From: Desulfosporosinus shakirovi
GTDB lineage: Bacteria > Bacillota > Desulfitobacteriia > Desulfitobacteriales > Desulfitobacteriaceae
Reading direction: 5' to 3'
NCBI RefSeq assembly: GCF_020595055.1
Contig: NZ_JAJDOO010000001.1
Coordinates: 344,834 to 408,833 of the forward strand
DNA length: 64,000 nucleotides
Within the stretch, counting starts at the first letter, position 1, and every line of letters begins with the position of its first letter. The notes beneath the pieces were generated by a model. It saw only the letters and a program-made list of their open reading frames with translations. It did not search any database and had not been told where the DNA came from. Made by a program: the position numbers and the translations under genes. Below are positions 27,331-36,612 of the stretch, piece by piece.

Positions 27331-27391
27331 AATCCAGCCGACAAAATGGAGGTCTATTAAAGGACCTTTTTTTATCGGCTGGATTTTTTTT
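27331..27391 (+). terminator. Terminator of the Crp-family gene
   Basis: AATCCAGCCGA at 27331-27341 pairs with TCGGCTGGATT, followed by a run of T; a smaller hairpin with AGGTC/GGACCT lies inside. Confidence 0.8.
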
Positions 27392-27407
27392 GTCGTTAAC
27401 ATGACAA
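27390..27407. promoter_or_regulatory. Candidate Crp/Fnr-family binding site
   Basis: TTGTC-N8-GACAA dyad, 140 bases upstream of the anion-transporter ATG and just after the terminator of the regulator gene. Shape and spacing resemble Crp/CooA-type sites; the assignment is inference. Confidence 0.4.
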
Positions 27408-27547
27408 AAAAGTGTCTTCAATTTGGTTTTAAGCAACAATTGTTATTGTTAAAATCTTCACATACCAATAGAACAAAGGGGTGAGCTATAAGGTCAAAAT
27501 CGAATAGGTTATTTTTACTAACATACGAAGAAATGGAGGGGTTATAA

Positions 27548-29041
27548 ATGACGGAGCCCGCTTTACAAGCAAATGCACAGAGTGCGAATGTTAAAGCGAA
27601 ATCTACCGAAACTGGCAGAAGTAAGTATGCCTTACCAGGATTTATTCTTTCTTGGTTGGTTTTTGCGGCAATCTTAATACTGGTTCCTACTTCCGAGAGT
27701 CTTACCGAGGGTGGTCGAGCAGCCTTGGCTGTGATGGGTTGGGCTACAATTATTTGGTTGAGCGATGGATTGCCTCTAGCGGTTTCCGGACTGATGATAC
27801 CGGTCTTATTATCCTTGACAGGAGCAGCTACAAAACTACCTGAAGCCTTTAGTGGCTTTACCAGTAACGTTACCTTCCTCATTCTTGGCTGTTTTATTCT
27901 AGCTGCTGTTATGCAGACTACTGGATTAGACAAGCGGATTGCACTCACTATCGTTTCAAGAGTTAAACCTAACGTTGGTAGTGTCCTAAAAGGTATAATT
28001 GGAGCTCACCTGGTTACTGCAGTACTCGTACCTGCCACCAATGCCAGGGGAGCACTTTTCCTGCCAATTATTCAAGGTCTAAACAGTTTGTTTGAGAAAG
28101 CTGGCGAAGGTGCTAGGGCAAGGAAAGTATTTACGATGGTTGGCATCGGTTTTGCCTCACTGGCTAGCGGGACTATTCTGATGCACAGTCATATGTCAAA
28201 TGTCATCATAGCCCAAACCATTAATCAGGCTGTGAAAAAAGACGTGATTACTTGGGGTACCTGGGGTTGGATGAATTGGCCATTGCTAGGTATTTTGGTA
28301 ATCATGTATTACTGGGTTAATTGGATCATGAAATCAAAGAATATTGAAGTTCCTGGCGGTATTACTGAAATCAGGCGCCAAAAAGAAGCTATGGGTAAAA
28401 TGAATACTGCTGAATGGATTGTCTTAGTTACCTTTGGGATTGCAATTTCCTTATGGGCGACGGAACAAATTCATGGTTATAAAATGGCCTTAGTTGCTCT
28501 TGTGGCCGTGATGGTACTCTTTATTCCGGGGCTTACTAACCTTTCTTGGAAAAGGGTACAATCCAATACGATCTTTGGTACATGGTTGTTGCTCTGTGGT
28601 TCCCTGTCTCTGGTATCCGCCTTTGAAAAGACGGGTGTGGACAAGTGGATTGCCTCTCACCTGGTGGGTTTAGCACCTGCTTGGGGTTGGATAGGCGTTA
28701 GTATCTTCATCTGTGTGGTAGTACAAATTAGCCGTTTAGGGATTGTGAGTAATGTTGCGGCTGTGACCCTGCTGGCTCCGATTGTAGCAGCAATGGCTCC
28801 TATGCTTGAGCTGAACACTGTCGCCTTTACAATGATGGTCTTAAATGTGGATAGCTACGCCTTTGTCTTGCCTATCTCGGTAACTGCCTGTCTGATCGCC
28901 TATGGAACTGAGGAGTTTACCTTTGGCGAATTTGTTAAAGTCGGTGCTCCCTTCACCTTAATGGTAATACTCTATATGGTCTTTATCATGGTGCCCTGGT
29001 ATGCATTCACAGGTTATCCCATCTGGGTGCCCACTCCATAA
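27548..29041 (+). CDS. DASS-family (SLC13) anion symporter
   Basis: A 497-residue inner-membrane protein with about twelve hydrophobic spans. It shows the divalent anion:sodium symporter architecture, with repeated helix-hairpin motifs (SNVTFLILGCFILAAVM, LVPATNARGALFLPII, and SNVAAVTLLAPIVAAMAP in the second half). Family members import sulfate or di- and tricarboxylates. It lies 23 bases before the AprA-like gene, so the imported anion may be the substrate of that enzyme. Whether it is sulfate-like or a carboxylate cannot be read from sequence. Its operon may be controlled by the Crp-family protein upstream. Confidence 0.85.
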   Translation: MTEPALQANAQSANVKAKSTETGRSKYALPGFILSWLVFAAILILVPTSESLTEGGRAALAVMGWATIIWLSDGLPLAVSGLMIPVLLSLTGAATKLPEAFSGFTSNVTFLILGCFILAAVMQTTGLDKRIALTIVSRVKPNVGSVLKGIIGAHLVTAVLVPATNARGALFLPIIQGLNSLFEKAGEGARARKVFTMVGIGFASLASGTILMHSHMSNVIIAQTINQAVKKDVITWGTWGWMNWPLLGILVIMYYWVNWIMKSKNIEVPGGITEIRRQKEAMGKMNTAEWIVLVTFGIAISLWATEQIHGYKMALVALVAVMVLFIPGLTNLSWKRVQSNTIFGTWLLLCGSLSLVSAFEKTGVDKWIASHLVGLAPAWGWIGVSIFICVVVQISRLGIVSNVAAVTLLAPIVAAMAPMLELNTVAFTMMVLNVDSYAFVLPISVTACLIAYGTEEFTFGEFVKVGAPFTLMVILYMVFIMVPWYAFTGYPIWVPTP

Positions 29042-29064
29042 TGATTAAAAGGAGGAAAATTTAA

Positions 29065-30825
29065 ATGGCAAGAGCAAGTTTACCCCAATCCGTGGAAAAA
29101 ATTGAAGAGGTCCGCATTGATACTGACATTCTAATTATCGGAGCAGGAAATGCCGGTTGTTTCGCTGCCATTGAAGCTAAGCGTCTCAACTCTGATTTGA
29201 AAGTGACTTTAATGGAGAAAGCACACATCGACCGCAGTGGATGCTTAGCCGGTGGTATGGATGCGATTAACACCTATATTAAAAAAGATCGTACCATCGA
29301 AGACTTCGTGCGTTGGAGTCGCTCTCAGGCCGGTGGGCTGATCCGTGAAGACTTGACCATTTCGATGGCAGAAGTTTTAAACAAGCCTATCGAAGAATGG
29401 GAAGAGTGGGGTATGCCCATTAAATATGAAGAAGACGGCGATGAATATAAAACCAGAGGCAAATGGGATATCACGATCAGTGGTTCTGAGATGAAAGTTA
29501 TTTTGGCAGAAAAGACCCGTCAAACTGGCTGTGAAATTATAAATCGTGTAGTCGCTACCAATTACCTGATGGAGGGCAATAAAGTCATTGGCGCTATTGG
29601 TTTTGGTGTGAGAGACGGCAAGGTATACATCATACGAGCTAAGGCCACCATTATAGCTACTGGTGGCGCAGCTGGTTTGTATAAGCCCTACCAAAACGAT
29701 GGTAATGACAGCCACCACCAGCTCTGGTATGCCCCCTTTAATGTAGGGACCGGTTTTGCGATTGGTATCCGCCAAGGTGCTGAAATGACCACCTTTGAAA
29801 TGCGCTGGTGTGCCACCCGAACCAAAGATTTTAATGGCCCCATCGATACCATTTCAGTGGGTTATAAAACACCCATGATTAACTGCAAGGGCGAGCAAAT
29901 TCTAAAAACGCGTTACGCGCACCTAGGGGGGGATGCCGCTCCCCGCTATATCCGGGCTAACGCGCCGATGGATGAGTGGCGTGAGGGTCGTGGTCCTTGC
30001 TATGTGGATACCACCCACATGACTTCAGACCAAATCCATGACATGAAATACGATTATTTGAATGAGCGCCCCAGTTATGTCTTATTCCTTGCCAGCCGAG
30101 CCCAGGATTTAAAAAAGGAACCCATTGAAATATATGGCTCCGATCCATATATTGTTGGTGGGCATACGGCGAGCGGTTACTGGGTTGATGTAAAAAGAGC
30201 GACTACCTTACCGGGATTATATGCCTGTGGGGATGTAGCGGGTGGCACACCCAATAAATTTGTGGGTGGTTGTGCCGCTGAGGGACTCTTATCCGCTAGG
30301 GCCGCCGTAGACTATGTGGCCAGTGTCAAGCAGGGTAACCTTAACGAGGAGCAAATTGCGAAGGAGAAGGACCGAATTTTTGCACCTGGTTTCCGCAATA
30401 TTTCCGTGGGTGATGGTGTTAAACCTCGAGAAATGGAAGAAAGGCTTCAGCGGCTGATGGATGAGTATGCCGGGGGGGTACACCAATTTTTCCGAATGAA
30501 CAAAGAAGGCCTGGAATATGCCCTGCATAATCTCAAGACTTTGAAGGATCAAGTCAAATACCTAATCGCCACGGATCTTCATGAGTTGATGGATGCTCAC
30601 GAAGTCATCGACCGATTAGATGTGGCTCAAGTGCTGGTGCACCACCTGATGTATCGTGAAGAAACAAGATGGGCAGGATGGCAGACCAGGGCAGATTTCC
30701 CGGAAAAGAATAATCAAAAATTCGATTGCTTTGTAAACTCTCGTTATAATCCTGAAACTGGAGACGTAGAAATGTTTACTCGCCCCTATGAACAAATTAT
30801 CCCAGGCGATCGTTTAAAAGCTTAA
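29065..30825 (+). CDS. AprA-like FAD-dependent reductase subunit
   Basis: A 586-residue flavoprotein of the fumarate reductase/adenylylsulfate reductase superfamily. The N-terminal FAD motif is DTDILIIGAGNAGCFAAIEA, then LMEKAHIDRSGCLAGGMDAI, which parallels AprA rather than FrdA. YACGDVAGGTPNKFVGGCAA is the second FAD contact. It is about 70 residues shorter than respiratory AprA. It has no Tat or Sec signal, so it is cytosolic. Its partner is the small ferredoxin at 30843. A neighbouring anion transporter points to reduction of an imported anion; genuine APS reductase activity is not established. AAAGGAGG-type translation signals connect the genes in one operon. Confidence 0.82.
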   Translation: MARASLPQSVEKIEEVRIDTDILIIGAGNAGCFAAIEAKRLNSDLKVTLMEKAHIDRSGCLAGGMDAINTYIKKDRTIEDFVRWSRSQAGGLIREDLTISMAEVLNKPIEEWEEWGMPIKYEEDGDEYKTRGKWDITISGSEMKVILAEKTRQTGCEIINRVVATNYLMEGNKVIGAIGFGVRDGKVYIIRAKATIIATGGAAGLYKPYQNDGNDSHHQLWYAPFNVGTGFAIGIRQGAEMTTFEMRWCATRTKDFNGPIDTISVGYKTPMINCKGEQILKTRYAHLGGDAAPRYIRANAPMDEWREGRGPCYVDTTHMTSDQIHDMKYDYLNERPSYVLFLASRAQDLKKEPIEIYGSDPYIVGGHTASGYWVDVKRATTLPGLYACGDVAGGTPNKFVGGCAAEGLLSARAAVDYVASVKQGNLNEEQIAKEKDRIFAPGFRNISVGDGVKPREMEERLQRLMDEYAGGVHQFFRMNKEGLEYALHNLKTLKDQVKYLIATDLHELMDAHEVIDRLDVAQVLVHHLMYREETRWAGWQTRADFPEKNNQKFDCFVNSRYNPETGDVEMFTRPYEQIIPGDRLKA

Positions 30826-30842
30826 GAAAGGAGGGTGACGAA

Positions 30843-31148
30843 ATGCCACCAGTAGTATATAAAGACAAATGCCAAGGGTGCGGAAAATGTGAAGAGATCT
30901 GTCCAGGAGATTTAATGGAACTAAATGAGGAGAAGAAAGCCTTTTGCCGGGCTAAAAGAGATTGTTGGGACTGCATGGCCTGTGTAAAAGCCTGCCGATT
31001 CGAGGCCATTGAAACTAGAATTCCTTATCAGTTGGGGTACTATCCAGCTAGACTTATTCCTAAGGTGAGAGAAAAAGAAATCGAGTGGACCTGCATCGAT
31101 ATTAATGGTAAGGTGGATAAGTTCTTGGTAAGGACGCACAATAAATAA
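30843..31148 (+). CDS. AprB-like [4Fe-4S] ferredoxin subunit
   Basis: A 101-residue protein with two cluster motifs, CQGCGKCEEICP and CWDCMACVKACR, and the downstream W-T-x-x-D-I-N-G-K strand seen in AprB. It would hand electrons to the FAD of the AprA-like subunit. True AprB is about 150 residues; the long C-terminal wrap is shortened here, so a different complex or electron donor is possible. GGAGG precedes the ATG by 7 bases, 17 bases after the AprA-like stop. Confidence 0.85.
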   Translation: MPPVVYKDKCQGCGKCEEICPGDLMELNEEKKAFCRAKRDCWDCMACVKACRFEAIETRIPYQLGYYPARLIPKVREKEIEWTCIDINGKVDKFLVRTHNK

Positions 31149-31192
31149 ATCCATAATTTTGGTAAAGTGGAACAAGAAGCGATGGTATTTTA

Positions 31193-31225
31193 AAGGGACT
31201 CTGATTTTTTAAATCAGGGTCCCTT
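31193..31225 (+). terminator. Terminator of the AprAB-like operon
   Basis: AAGGGACTCTGATTT pairs with AAATCAGGGTCCCTT around a T-rich loop. Confidence 0.75.
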
Positions 31226-31351
31226 ATTCATAAGAAATTCACAACTCTTTCATGAGTTAATCGTATCAGAGAGTTAGACTAAGGACATAGAAGAACAGCA
31301 GATTCACAGAAAAGGTAACAAAAATTAATAATCGATTGGGAGGAATATTCA

Positions 31352-31777
31352 ATGAAAAAATTTAGTGAAAGAATTACCGTGATCGTAGGAACCGCAACAT
31401 TAGTTCTGGGGCTCATGGCTTTGCCGGCCTTGGCAGAAACGTCTCAGCAGCAAGGAAGTGGATGGTTTGGAGAAATGCAAGGATACATGCAAAGGAATTT
31501 TTCGGCTGATCAACACCAAGAGCTTATGAATTCGACAGAAATGCAAAACCTTCATAATTCGCAGGGAATGCAGAATGCGATGCAAACAGGCGATTTTGAG
31601 AAAATGCAAGAACTTATGAATTCTGATCCAGGGGTTAGAGCTCAAATGGGGCAAGAGAACCTTGATAGCATGAACGAATTTATGAGTAATTATGGAGTGA
31701 GCATGATGACCAACAGCAGTGGTAGGAGCAATGTTCGCGGGTCTATGATGAATGGAAATGGAATGGGGTCAAGGTAA
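31352..31777 (+). CDS. Secreted Met/Gln-rich protein, unknown
   Basis: The 141-residue protein has a Sec signal peptide (hydrophobic core TLVLGLMALPALA, cleavage after A-L-A). The mature part is unusually rich in Met, Gln and Asn, with MQ, MM and MNGNGMGSR elements and no Cys. Met-rich exported proteins often bind Cu(I) or act as metal chaperones; this is inference. It is followed by two SHOCT-domain genes in the same direction. Ribosome site GGAGG is 8 bases upstream. Confidence 0.7.
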   Translation: MKKFSERITVIVGTATLVLGLMALPALAETSQQQGSGWFGEMQGYMQRNFSADQHQELMNSTEMQNLHNSQGMQNAMQTGDFEKMQELMNSDPGVRAQMGQENLDSMNEFMSNYGVSMMTNSSGRSNVRGSMMNGNGMGSR

Positions 31778-31801
31778 ATAATTAAAAAGGAGAGAGCTTA
31801 A

Positions 31802-32020
31802 ATGATGATTGGTTTAATACTATTAGTCGTTATTGCTTATTGGATATTTAATCCATCTAGTTCTGGGGCATCATGTTGTACGGGCCATCAATCTCAGGTG
31901 AATTCACTGGATATCTTAAATGAACGATATGCACTTGGTGAGATTCAAAGAGAGGAATACCTAGAAAGAAAACAAGAGCTCTCGGGGCAAAAACAGTACG
32001 TATCTATTAAGAAAGAATAA
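31802..32020 (+). CDS. SHOCT-domain membrane protein
   Basis: A 72-residue protein: one N-terminal membrane span (IGLILLVVIAYWIF), a short linker with a CC pair and His (SCCTGHQ) and a C-terminal SHOCT domain (LDILNERYALGEIQREEYLE). SHOCT is a short helical oligomerisation module of unknown exact function, often on small membrane proteins. The Cys-Cys-His linker could bind metal. It sits 24 bases after the Met-rich secreted protein. Confidence 0.75.
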   Translation: MMIGLILLVVIAYWIFNPSSSGASCCTGHQSQVNSLDILNERYALGEIQREEYLERKQELSGQKQYVSIKKE

Positions 32021-32090
32021 AAAATGGTTACTTATTATTGAGGGAATGTCTCGGTTGAGTTAATGAAATGAGTTTGAAGGAGGAATTTAC

Positions 32091-32363
32091 ATGATGGGTG
32101 GATGGGGTAATATGATGGGTGGTTGGGGATATAGCGGTTACGGTAGCGGCGGCTATGGGATGATGGGTATGGCGGGAATAGGAATGAATCTCATCTTTGG
32201 GATTGGGATTATCCTTTTGGGTATCTATCTATTTCGTCGAAATGCCTCACATGTGGCAACAGGTAAGCATAGTGCTATGGACATCTTGCGCGAACGATAT
32301 GCGCGTGGCGAGATAGATTCTGAGGAATTCCAGGGCAGGAAACAAGATTTAGAGAGTAAATGA
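32091..32363 (+). CDS. Gly/Met-rich SHOCT-domain membrane protein
   Basis: A 90-residue protein with a Met/Gly/Trp-rich N-terminus (MMGGWGNMMGGWGYSGYG), one membrane span (about 31-50, IFGIGIILLGIYLFR) and a SHOCT domain at the end (MDILRERYARGEIDSEEFQ). It is a paralogue of the preceding gene with a different N-terminus. The Met-rich part would lie outside the cell, like the Met-rich sensor loop in the kinase at 34515. Metal binding is inference. Confidence 0.75.
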   Translation: MMGGWGNMMGGWGYSGYGSGGYGMMGMAGIGMNLIFGIGIILLGIYLFRRNASHVATGKHSAMDILRERYARGEIDSEEFQGRKQDLESK

Positions 32364-32374
32364 ATAAAGACTAT

Positions 32375-32409
32375 AAAAGTGGCTGAGGATTGATTCCTTA
32401 GCCACTTTT
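32375..32409 (+). terminator. Terminator after the SHOCT genes
   Basis: AAAAGTGGCTGAGGA pairs with TTCCTTAGCCACTTTT around a short loop. It is bidirectional in form and also lies at the end of the converging reductase gene. Confidence 0.8.
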
Positions 32410-32438
32410 ATGTCTTACTATGAACATCGTTAATTTCT

Positions 32439-34063
32439 TCAAAAACAAGCTGATTTATCTGGGGATTCCATATAGGGATTAAGAAGTTCTTGGAAGGATT
32501 CACTTCCGAGCCGTGAAACAAAATCATGGAACGACTCTTGGGAAGATCGTTGATTTTTATAAAACTTGATAAAATCCTCTAAAACCTCGTGAACTCTTTC
32601 GGATGGAACCGCTCTTGGAGCGGGGTTGCAAAGCCAGCGTTTATTCCGAGGCTTCCTCCAATAGAGAGCTCGAATTTCTCGACCATCTTCCCATTCCACT
32701 TGCCTATTGTACCGTTTAATCCAATATCGGCAATTTGCAATTGACCGCAAGAATTAAGGCAACCATTCACATGAATGCGAAGCGGGGTATCTAGAGTGAT
32801 TTTTTCATCCAAGTGTTTTGCTAATTTTAGCGCAAGACTCTTTGTTTCGACGAAAGCTAAATTACAGAATTCCTTACCGGTGCAGGAAAGTGTATATCCC
32901 AAAAAGGGCTTTGGATTGGGTGAAAAACGCTTAAGGATTTTTTTCGCTAGGAGAGCTTCGATATTTTCAGTCGGAATGTTACCGAGCACTAGATTTTTGG
33001 AAAGGCAAGTCCGTATAGAACCATCTCCGTACTCATCAGCACATTGAGCGATTTCAAGCAGCTCTTCTGCAGTTAAGCGGCCAAGAGGTATTGACAGGCC
33101 CATATAATTGAGCCCCGGTTGTATTTGCGGATGAAACCCGTAAATATAGCCTGCATTCCATCCGCGAGTTAGGTCAATTCCGCTGGGTTCAAGAGGGCCA
33201 GTCAGTTTTAGAAGCTCTGCTTCAAATTTCTCTCTTCCCCAATCTGCCACAAGAAATTTCAGTCTGGATTTTCGACGATTATTTCGATAGCCATGATCTC
33301 TAAAAATTGTCGCTACGGCAATGGAAATCTTTAATACTTCATGAGGGCGTACAAACAGACTTAACTTTTGAGCTAGATAAGGTTGGGTTGACAGCCCACC
33401 ACCAACACTGACATGAAATCCGTAAATTTCATTTTCCCTATCTTTCTTAACCGCAGGTGTGAATGCCAGATCATTAATTTCAGCATGTGCTGTATTATAA
33501 ACATTGGCCGAAATTAAAATTTTGAACTTCCGGGGGAGATTTGAAAACTCTTTGTTCCCCTGAAAGTATTGGAAGACTTGCTGAACAATCTCCCGAGTAT
33601 CTATCATTTCATTGGGGTCTATTCCTGCAAGAGGATTCCCTGTAACTGTTCGAGGACAGTCACCACAAGCTTCGATCGTGTCAAGTTCTGCTTGTTCAAG
33701 GATATTCATTACTACCGGGATAGTTTCTATCGTAAGCCAATGGAATTGGATGGCCTGGCGTGTAGTCAAGTCAAGGATCCCGCGACCATAATCTTTTGCA
33801 ATACGTGCTAATACCCTTGCTTGATCGGAATTCAAAATCCCACTAGGAATCTTTATTCGCATCATAAAGTATCCCTCAGCCCTCGGTCTTTGTATATATG
33901 CACCTACCCATTTTAGAAGATCAAGCTCTTTAGGATGTATAGATTCAAATCCGTATTCTTTGAACTGTGAAAGTTTATTAATAACGTCCAAACCATCTTG
34001 CTTTAGTTTTGTTTTCTCAAAGTCATTTAGCTTATTATAATCCTTTGCCCAAACCTTAGTCAA
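32439..34063 (-). pseudogene. Ferredoxin-type nitrite/sulfite reductase, frameshifted near the C-terminus
   Basis: The main frame (from TTG 34063, 494 codons) holds the nitrite/sulfite reductase ferredoxin-like half domains and the siroheme-[4Fe-4S] ligand pattern: LSCTGKEFC, then HVNGCLNSCGQ (C-x5-C, C-x3-C), all intact. The frame then leaves the family after about SLGINAGFA and stops at 32579. The expected end, APRAVPSERVHEVLEDFIKF and onward to 32439, is in another frame, so one frameshift lies near 32600-32640. The enzyme would reduce nitrite or sulfite by six electrons. Ligands survive, so a sequencing error or a recent mutation is likely. Confidence 0.8.
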
Positions 34064-34365
34064 AGTGAATGCATCCTAAACATAGCGAATTACTTGGATA
34101 TAATTATAAAGGAACAATACTACAAAAAGGGGTATTTGTCTAGGCCTAATAACCCAGTTGTCATAAAGTACCAAGTCGATCCGTCTGGGCTTTGAATTTT
34201 CTTTGGCTGACTTTAGAAACACTTAAAGAGCATAGACATAAGCACTATCTATTTTACGGGGTAGATGGTTAATTTTTCATGGCTAAGGATGACATTGCCT
34301 AAAATCCTTTGCCCATGTAAATCTGATAGTTTACTTAAAACCGGTGAGTCTCCTATAAAAATATA
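34064..34365. other. Intergenic, no gene seen
   Basis: No open frame with a ribosome site was found on either strand, and no known element was recognised. It carries the promoter region of the reductase. Confidence 0.45.
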
Positions 34366-34410
34366 AAGATAAGAATACCCTTAATTATGATATGAAGGTA
34401 TTCTTATCTT
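34366..34410. terminator. Inverted repeat between kinase and reductase genes
   Basis: AAGATAAGAATACC at 34366-34379 is matched by GGTATTCTTATCTT at 34397-34410. It could terminate the two-component operon, which ends at 34515 on the minus strand. Confidence 0.5.
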
Positions 34411-34419
34411 CTCTTAATC

Positions 34420-34490
34420 GGCGATAATCTCCACCGGAGACTTATGCCACCGAAGTCTCGATGTTCAGCTTTAGCTGAACGAGCTCACTG
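34420..34490 (+). repeat. IS200/IS605-like element, right half (copy F)
   Basis: Begins with GGCGATAATCTCCACCGGAG, then CACCGAAGTCTCGATGTTCA leading to hairpin GTTCAGC-TTTA-GCTGAAC (34463-34480) and GAGCTCACTG. It matches the right half of copy C (12711). It lies downstream of the kinase stop codon. Confidence 0.6.
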
Positions 34491-34514
34491 TCCTTTGACA
34501 GAGGGGTGGTTTTT

Positions 34515-35918
34515 CTACTCCTCAGCCACCTTTATATCTTTGGGAAGCTTAAGGACAAATTCCGTCTCCTGACCGACTTTACTCTGTACAGAGATCGTAC
34601 CTTGATGGAGGTCCGTAATCTGACGGACCAGCGCCAGACCAATTCCGGTCCCACCTGTCTCACGGGTTCTGGATTGGTCAGCTCGGTAAAAACGCTCGAA
34701 TATTAGAAGTAGGTCGTCTTCCGAGATGCCTATGCCTGTGTTCATAATCTTGATTTCTGCATAATCCTGCATTTGTGTAAGAGTAACGCTAATCTGACCG
34801 CCTGGGTTTGAGTATCGATAGGCATTGTGAACCAGATTGTAGAAGAGTCGAGTCAGAAGGCGATCATCCCCCACCGCAGTAACGGGTTTCTCGGGAGTGT
34901 TCCAATTCAGAGTCAAGTTTTTTTCCTGGATAAGAGGGTAAAGGCTGTGGATGATTTTTTCAAGAAGATGTGTTATGTCCACAAGTTCAAGATTTAGGTG
35001 TAATCCGCCTATTTCTGCAACATTTAGGTCTTTTAGATCGCTTGACAAGTCGACTAGACGGTTAATCTCCTCATTTATAGAAGAGAGATTTCCATGATTG
35101 GCAGGAAGGACGTTGTCTTGGAAGGCTTCAATATAGCTTTTGATCGAGGTCAAGGGAGTGCGCAGTTCGTGGGCAATATCGGCGGTAAACTGTTTGCGCA
35201 TGGTTTCTTGTCGATTTAAATTGTCAGCCATCGCATTAAAAGCGTTTGCCAGTTCCCCGACCTCATCTTTGGAACGAAGGGAAACGCGTTCGTCAAGATG
35301 TCCATGACCAATACGATTGGCAGCTTGTGTTAAGCGTTTGAGTGGAGCGACGAGCCTGAGGCTTGTAAAGTAACTGAGAAGAATCCCAAATAGAAGGGCC
35401 AATCCTCCAGCGAAAAGCAGAGAGCGAAAGACTGCAGATTGGAAGCGGACATCTTGGGGATTGAGACTCTGTGCGGTAGCAGGGTAGCGAACCTCTGCTA
35501 TGGCTAAATTGCCAAGGGGTCCTGACACTGTGAAGGTTTTAGTTTTCCAATTTGTAGTGGTGTGGGAAGACATACCCATGCCCATACCCATACCCATACC
35601 CATCTGGTCTTGACCGTGCATCATATTATCCATGGGGTTGCTTAACGTGGCAATGAGCTTGCCGTTGGGATCTGTCAGAGTAACAACTGTACCCGTCGGG
35701 AGGGAATGACTTATTTCGTTTAGAAGTGCAGGATCCCAAGTGCCGGTGGTCTGATATAGCGAACTCAGACGTAAGGGTAACTGGTCCAAAGTCGCTTCAT
35801 TAACCTGAGTCAAGTAGTTACTAAACTGTTGTTTGAAGACAAAGTTCACGGAAAGCATGCTGAAAGTTAAGGTGATCAGCGCGATGATCAAGGTGGAAAG
35901 AAATAATTTTGTGCGCAT
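34515..35918 (-). CDS. Sensor histidine kinase with Met-rich extracellular loop
   Basis: ATG 35918 follows GGAGG at 6 bases and lies just after the response-regulator stop; the longer frame would overlap that gene. The 467-residue protein has two membrane spans flanking an extracellular sensor domain, a HAMP domain, the H-box ADIAHELRTPLTSIKSYIEA, an N-box and GTGIGLALVRQITDLHQG. The sensor domain contains HGQDQMGMGMGMGMGMSSH, a Met-Gly run like those that bind Cu(I) or Ag(I). With the response regulator it probably controls the adjacent thioredoxin-CcdA/ABC genes. The ligand is inferred, not shown. Confidence 0.9.
   Translation of the reverse strand: MRTKLFLSTLIIALITLTFSMLSVNFVFKQQFSNYLTQVNEATLDQLPLRLSSLYQTTGTWDPALLNEISHSLPTGTVVTLTDPNGKLIATLSNPMDNMMHGQDQMGMGMGMGMGMSSHTTTNWKTKTFTVSGPLGNLAIAEVRYPATAQSLNPQDVRFQSAVFRSLLFAGGLALLFGILLSYFTSLRLVAPLKRLTQAANRIGHGHLDERVSLRSKDEVGELANAFNAMADNLNRQETMRKQFTADIAHELRTPLTSIKSYIEAFQDNVLPANHGNLSSINEEINRLVDLSSDLKDLNVAEIGGLHLNLELVDITHLLEKIIHSLYPLIQEKNLTLNWNTPEKPVTAVGDDRLLTRLFYNLVHNAYRYSNPGGQISVTLTQMQDYAEIKIMNTGIGISEDDLLLIFERFYRADQSRTRETGGTGIGLALVRQITDLHQGTISVQSKVGQETEFVLKLPKDIKVAEE
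35571..35603. repeat. Hexanucleotide repeat coding for Met-Gly
   Basis: Five and a half units of CATACC (one CATGCC) in frame within the kinase sensor domain. Slippage would alter the number of Met-Gly pairs without breaking the frame. Confidence 0.85.
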
Positions 35919-35919
35919 T

Positions 35920-36612
35920 TTATCCCTCCGCATTCGGGTTAAACTTGTAGCCAATACCGTAGACAGTCAAAATAATTTGTGGGTTGCTGGGAGTAGTTTC
36001 AATCTTTTGACGGATCTTTTTAATATGAGCATCAATCACGCGGTCATCTCCGTCAAAGTTGTGCCCTTGAACAATTTCTACCAACTGACCCCGAGATAAC
36101 ACTCGTCCAGGATTTTTCGCTAAGGCACCCAGAATCTTAAATTCGGTTGGGGTCAACGAGATTTCTTGATCCTGCAGCCGAATCTCATACTGTATGTTAT
36201 CAATGGTGAGGCCATTGTCATAGGAAATCACGTCTGCAAGGGGTGCAGTATCATTATTTGCCCGACGTAAGACGGCACGTACCCGGGCAACCACTTCACG
36301 AGGGCTAAAAGGTTTTGTAATGTAATCATCTGCACCGATACTTAAGCCTTGGATACGATCTTCTTCTTCGACTTTAGCGGTGAGCATGATAATGGGTACG
36401 GAGGATATTTTGCGAATCTCGCGGCAAATTTCTGTTCCAGACATGCCAGGGAGCATTAGATCCAGAATGAGTAAGTCAAAGGGGTTTTCTTTAAACATGG
36501 TCAGAGCGACAAGTCCGTTAATAGCGGTGCTGACTTGAAAACCTTCTTGTTGAAGGTAAGCCTTAAGCACGGTGGTTATCTTTTTTTCATCATCAACCAG
36601 TAAAATCCTCAT
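35920..36612 (-). CDS. OmpR-family response regulator
   Basis: A 230-residue protein with a receiver domain (acidic pair VDDEKK near residue 6, phospho-acceptor Asp in LLILDLMLPG, Lys in DDYITKPFSPRE) and a winged-helix DNA-binding domain (LTPTEFKILGALAKNPGRVL, VDIHIKKIRQKIE-type recognition helix region near 190). It is co-transcribed with the kinase, whose start follows its TAA immediately. Downstream targets are probably the membrane redox and ABC genes upstream on the same strand. Confidence 0.92.
   Translation of the reverse strand: MRILLVDDEKKITTVLKAYLQQEGFQVSTAINGLVALTMFKENPFDLLILDLMLPGMSGTEICREIRKISSVPIIMLTAKVEEEDRIQGLSIGADDYITKPFSPREVVARVRAVLRRANNDTAPLADVISYDNGLTIDNIQYEIRLQDQEISLTPTEFKILGALAKNPGRVLSRGQLVEIVQGHNFDGDDRVIDAHIKKIRQKIETTPSNPQIILTVYGIGYKFNPNAEG

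Noticed and set aside
34140..34260. Possible remnant ORF between the reductase and kinase genes
   Set aside because: Frames are short and interrupted with no family similarity visible.
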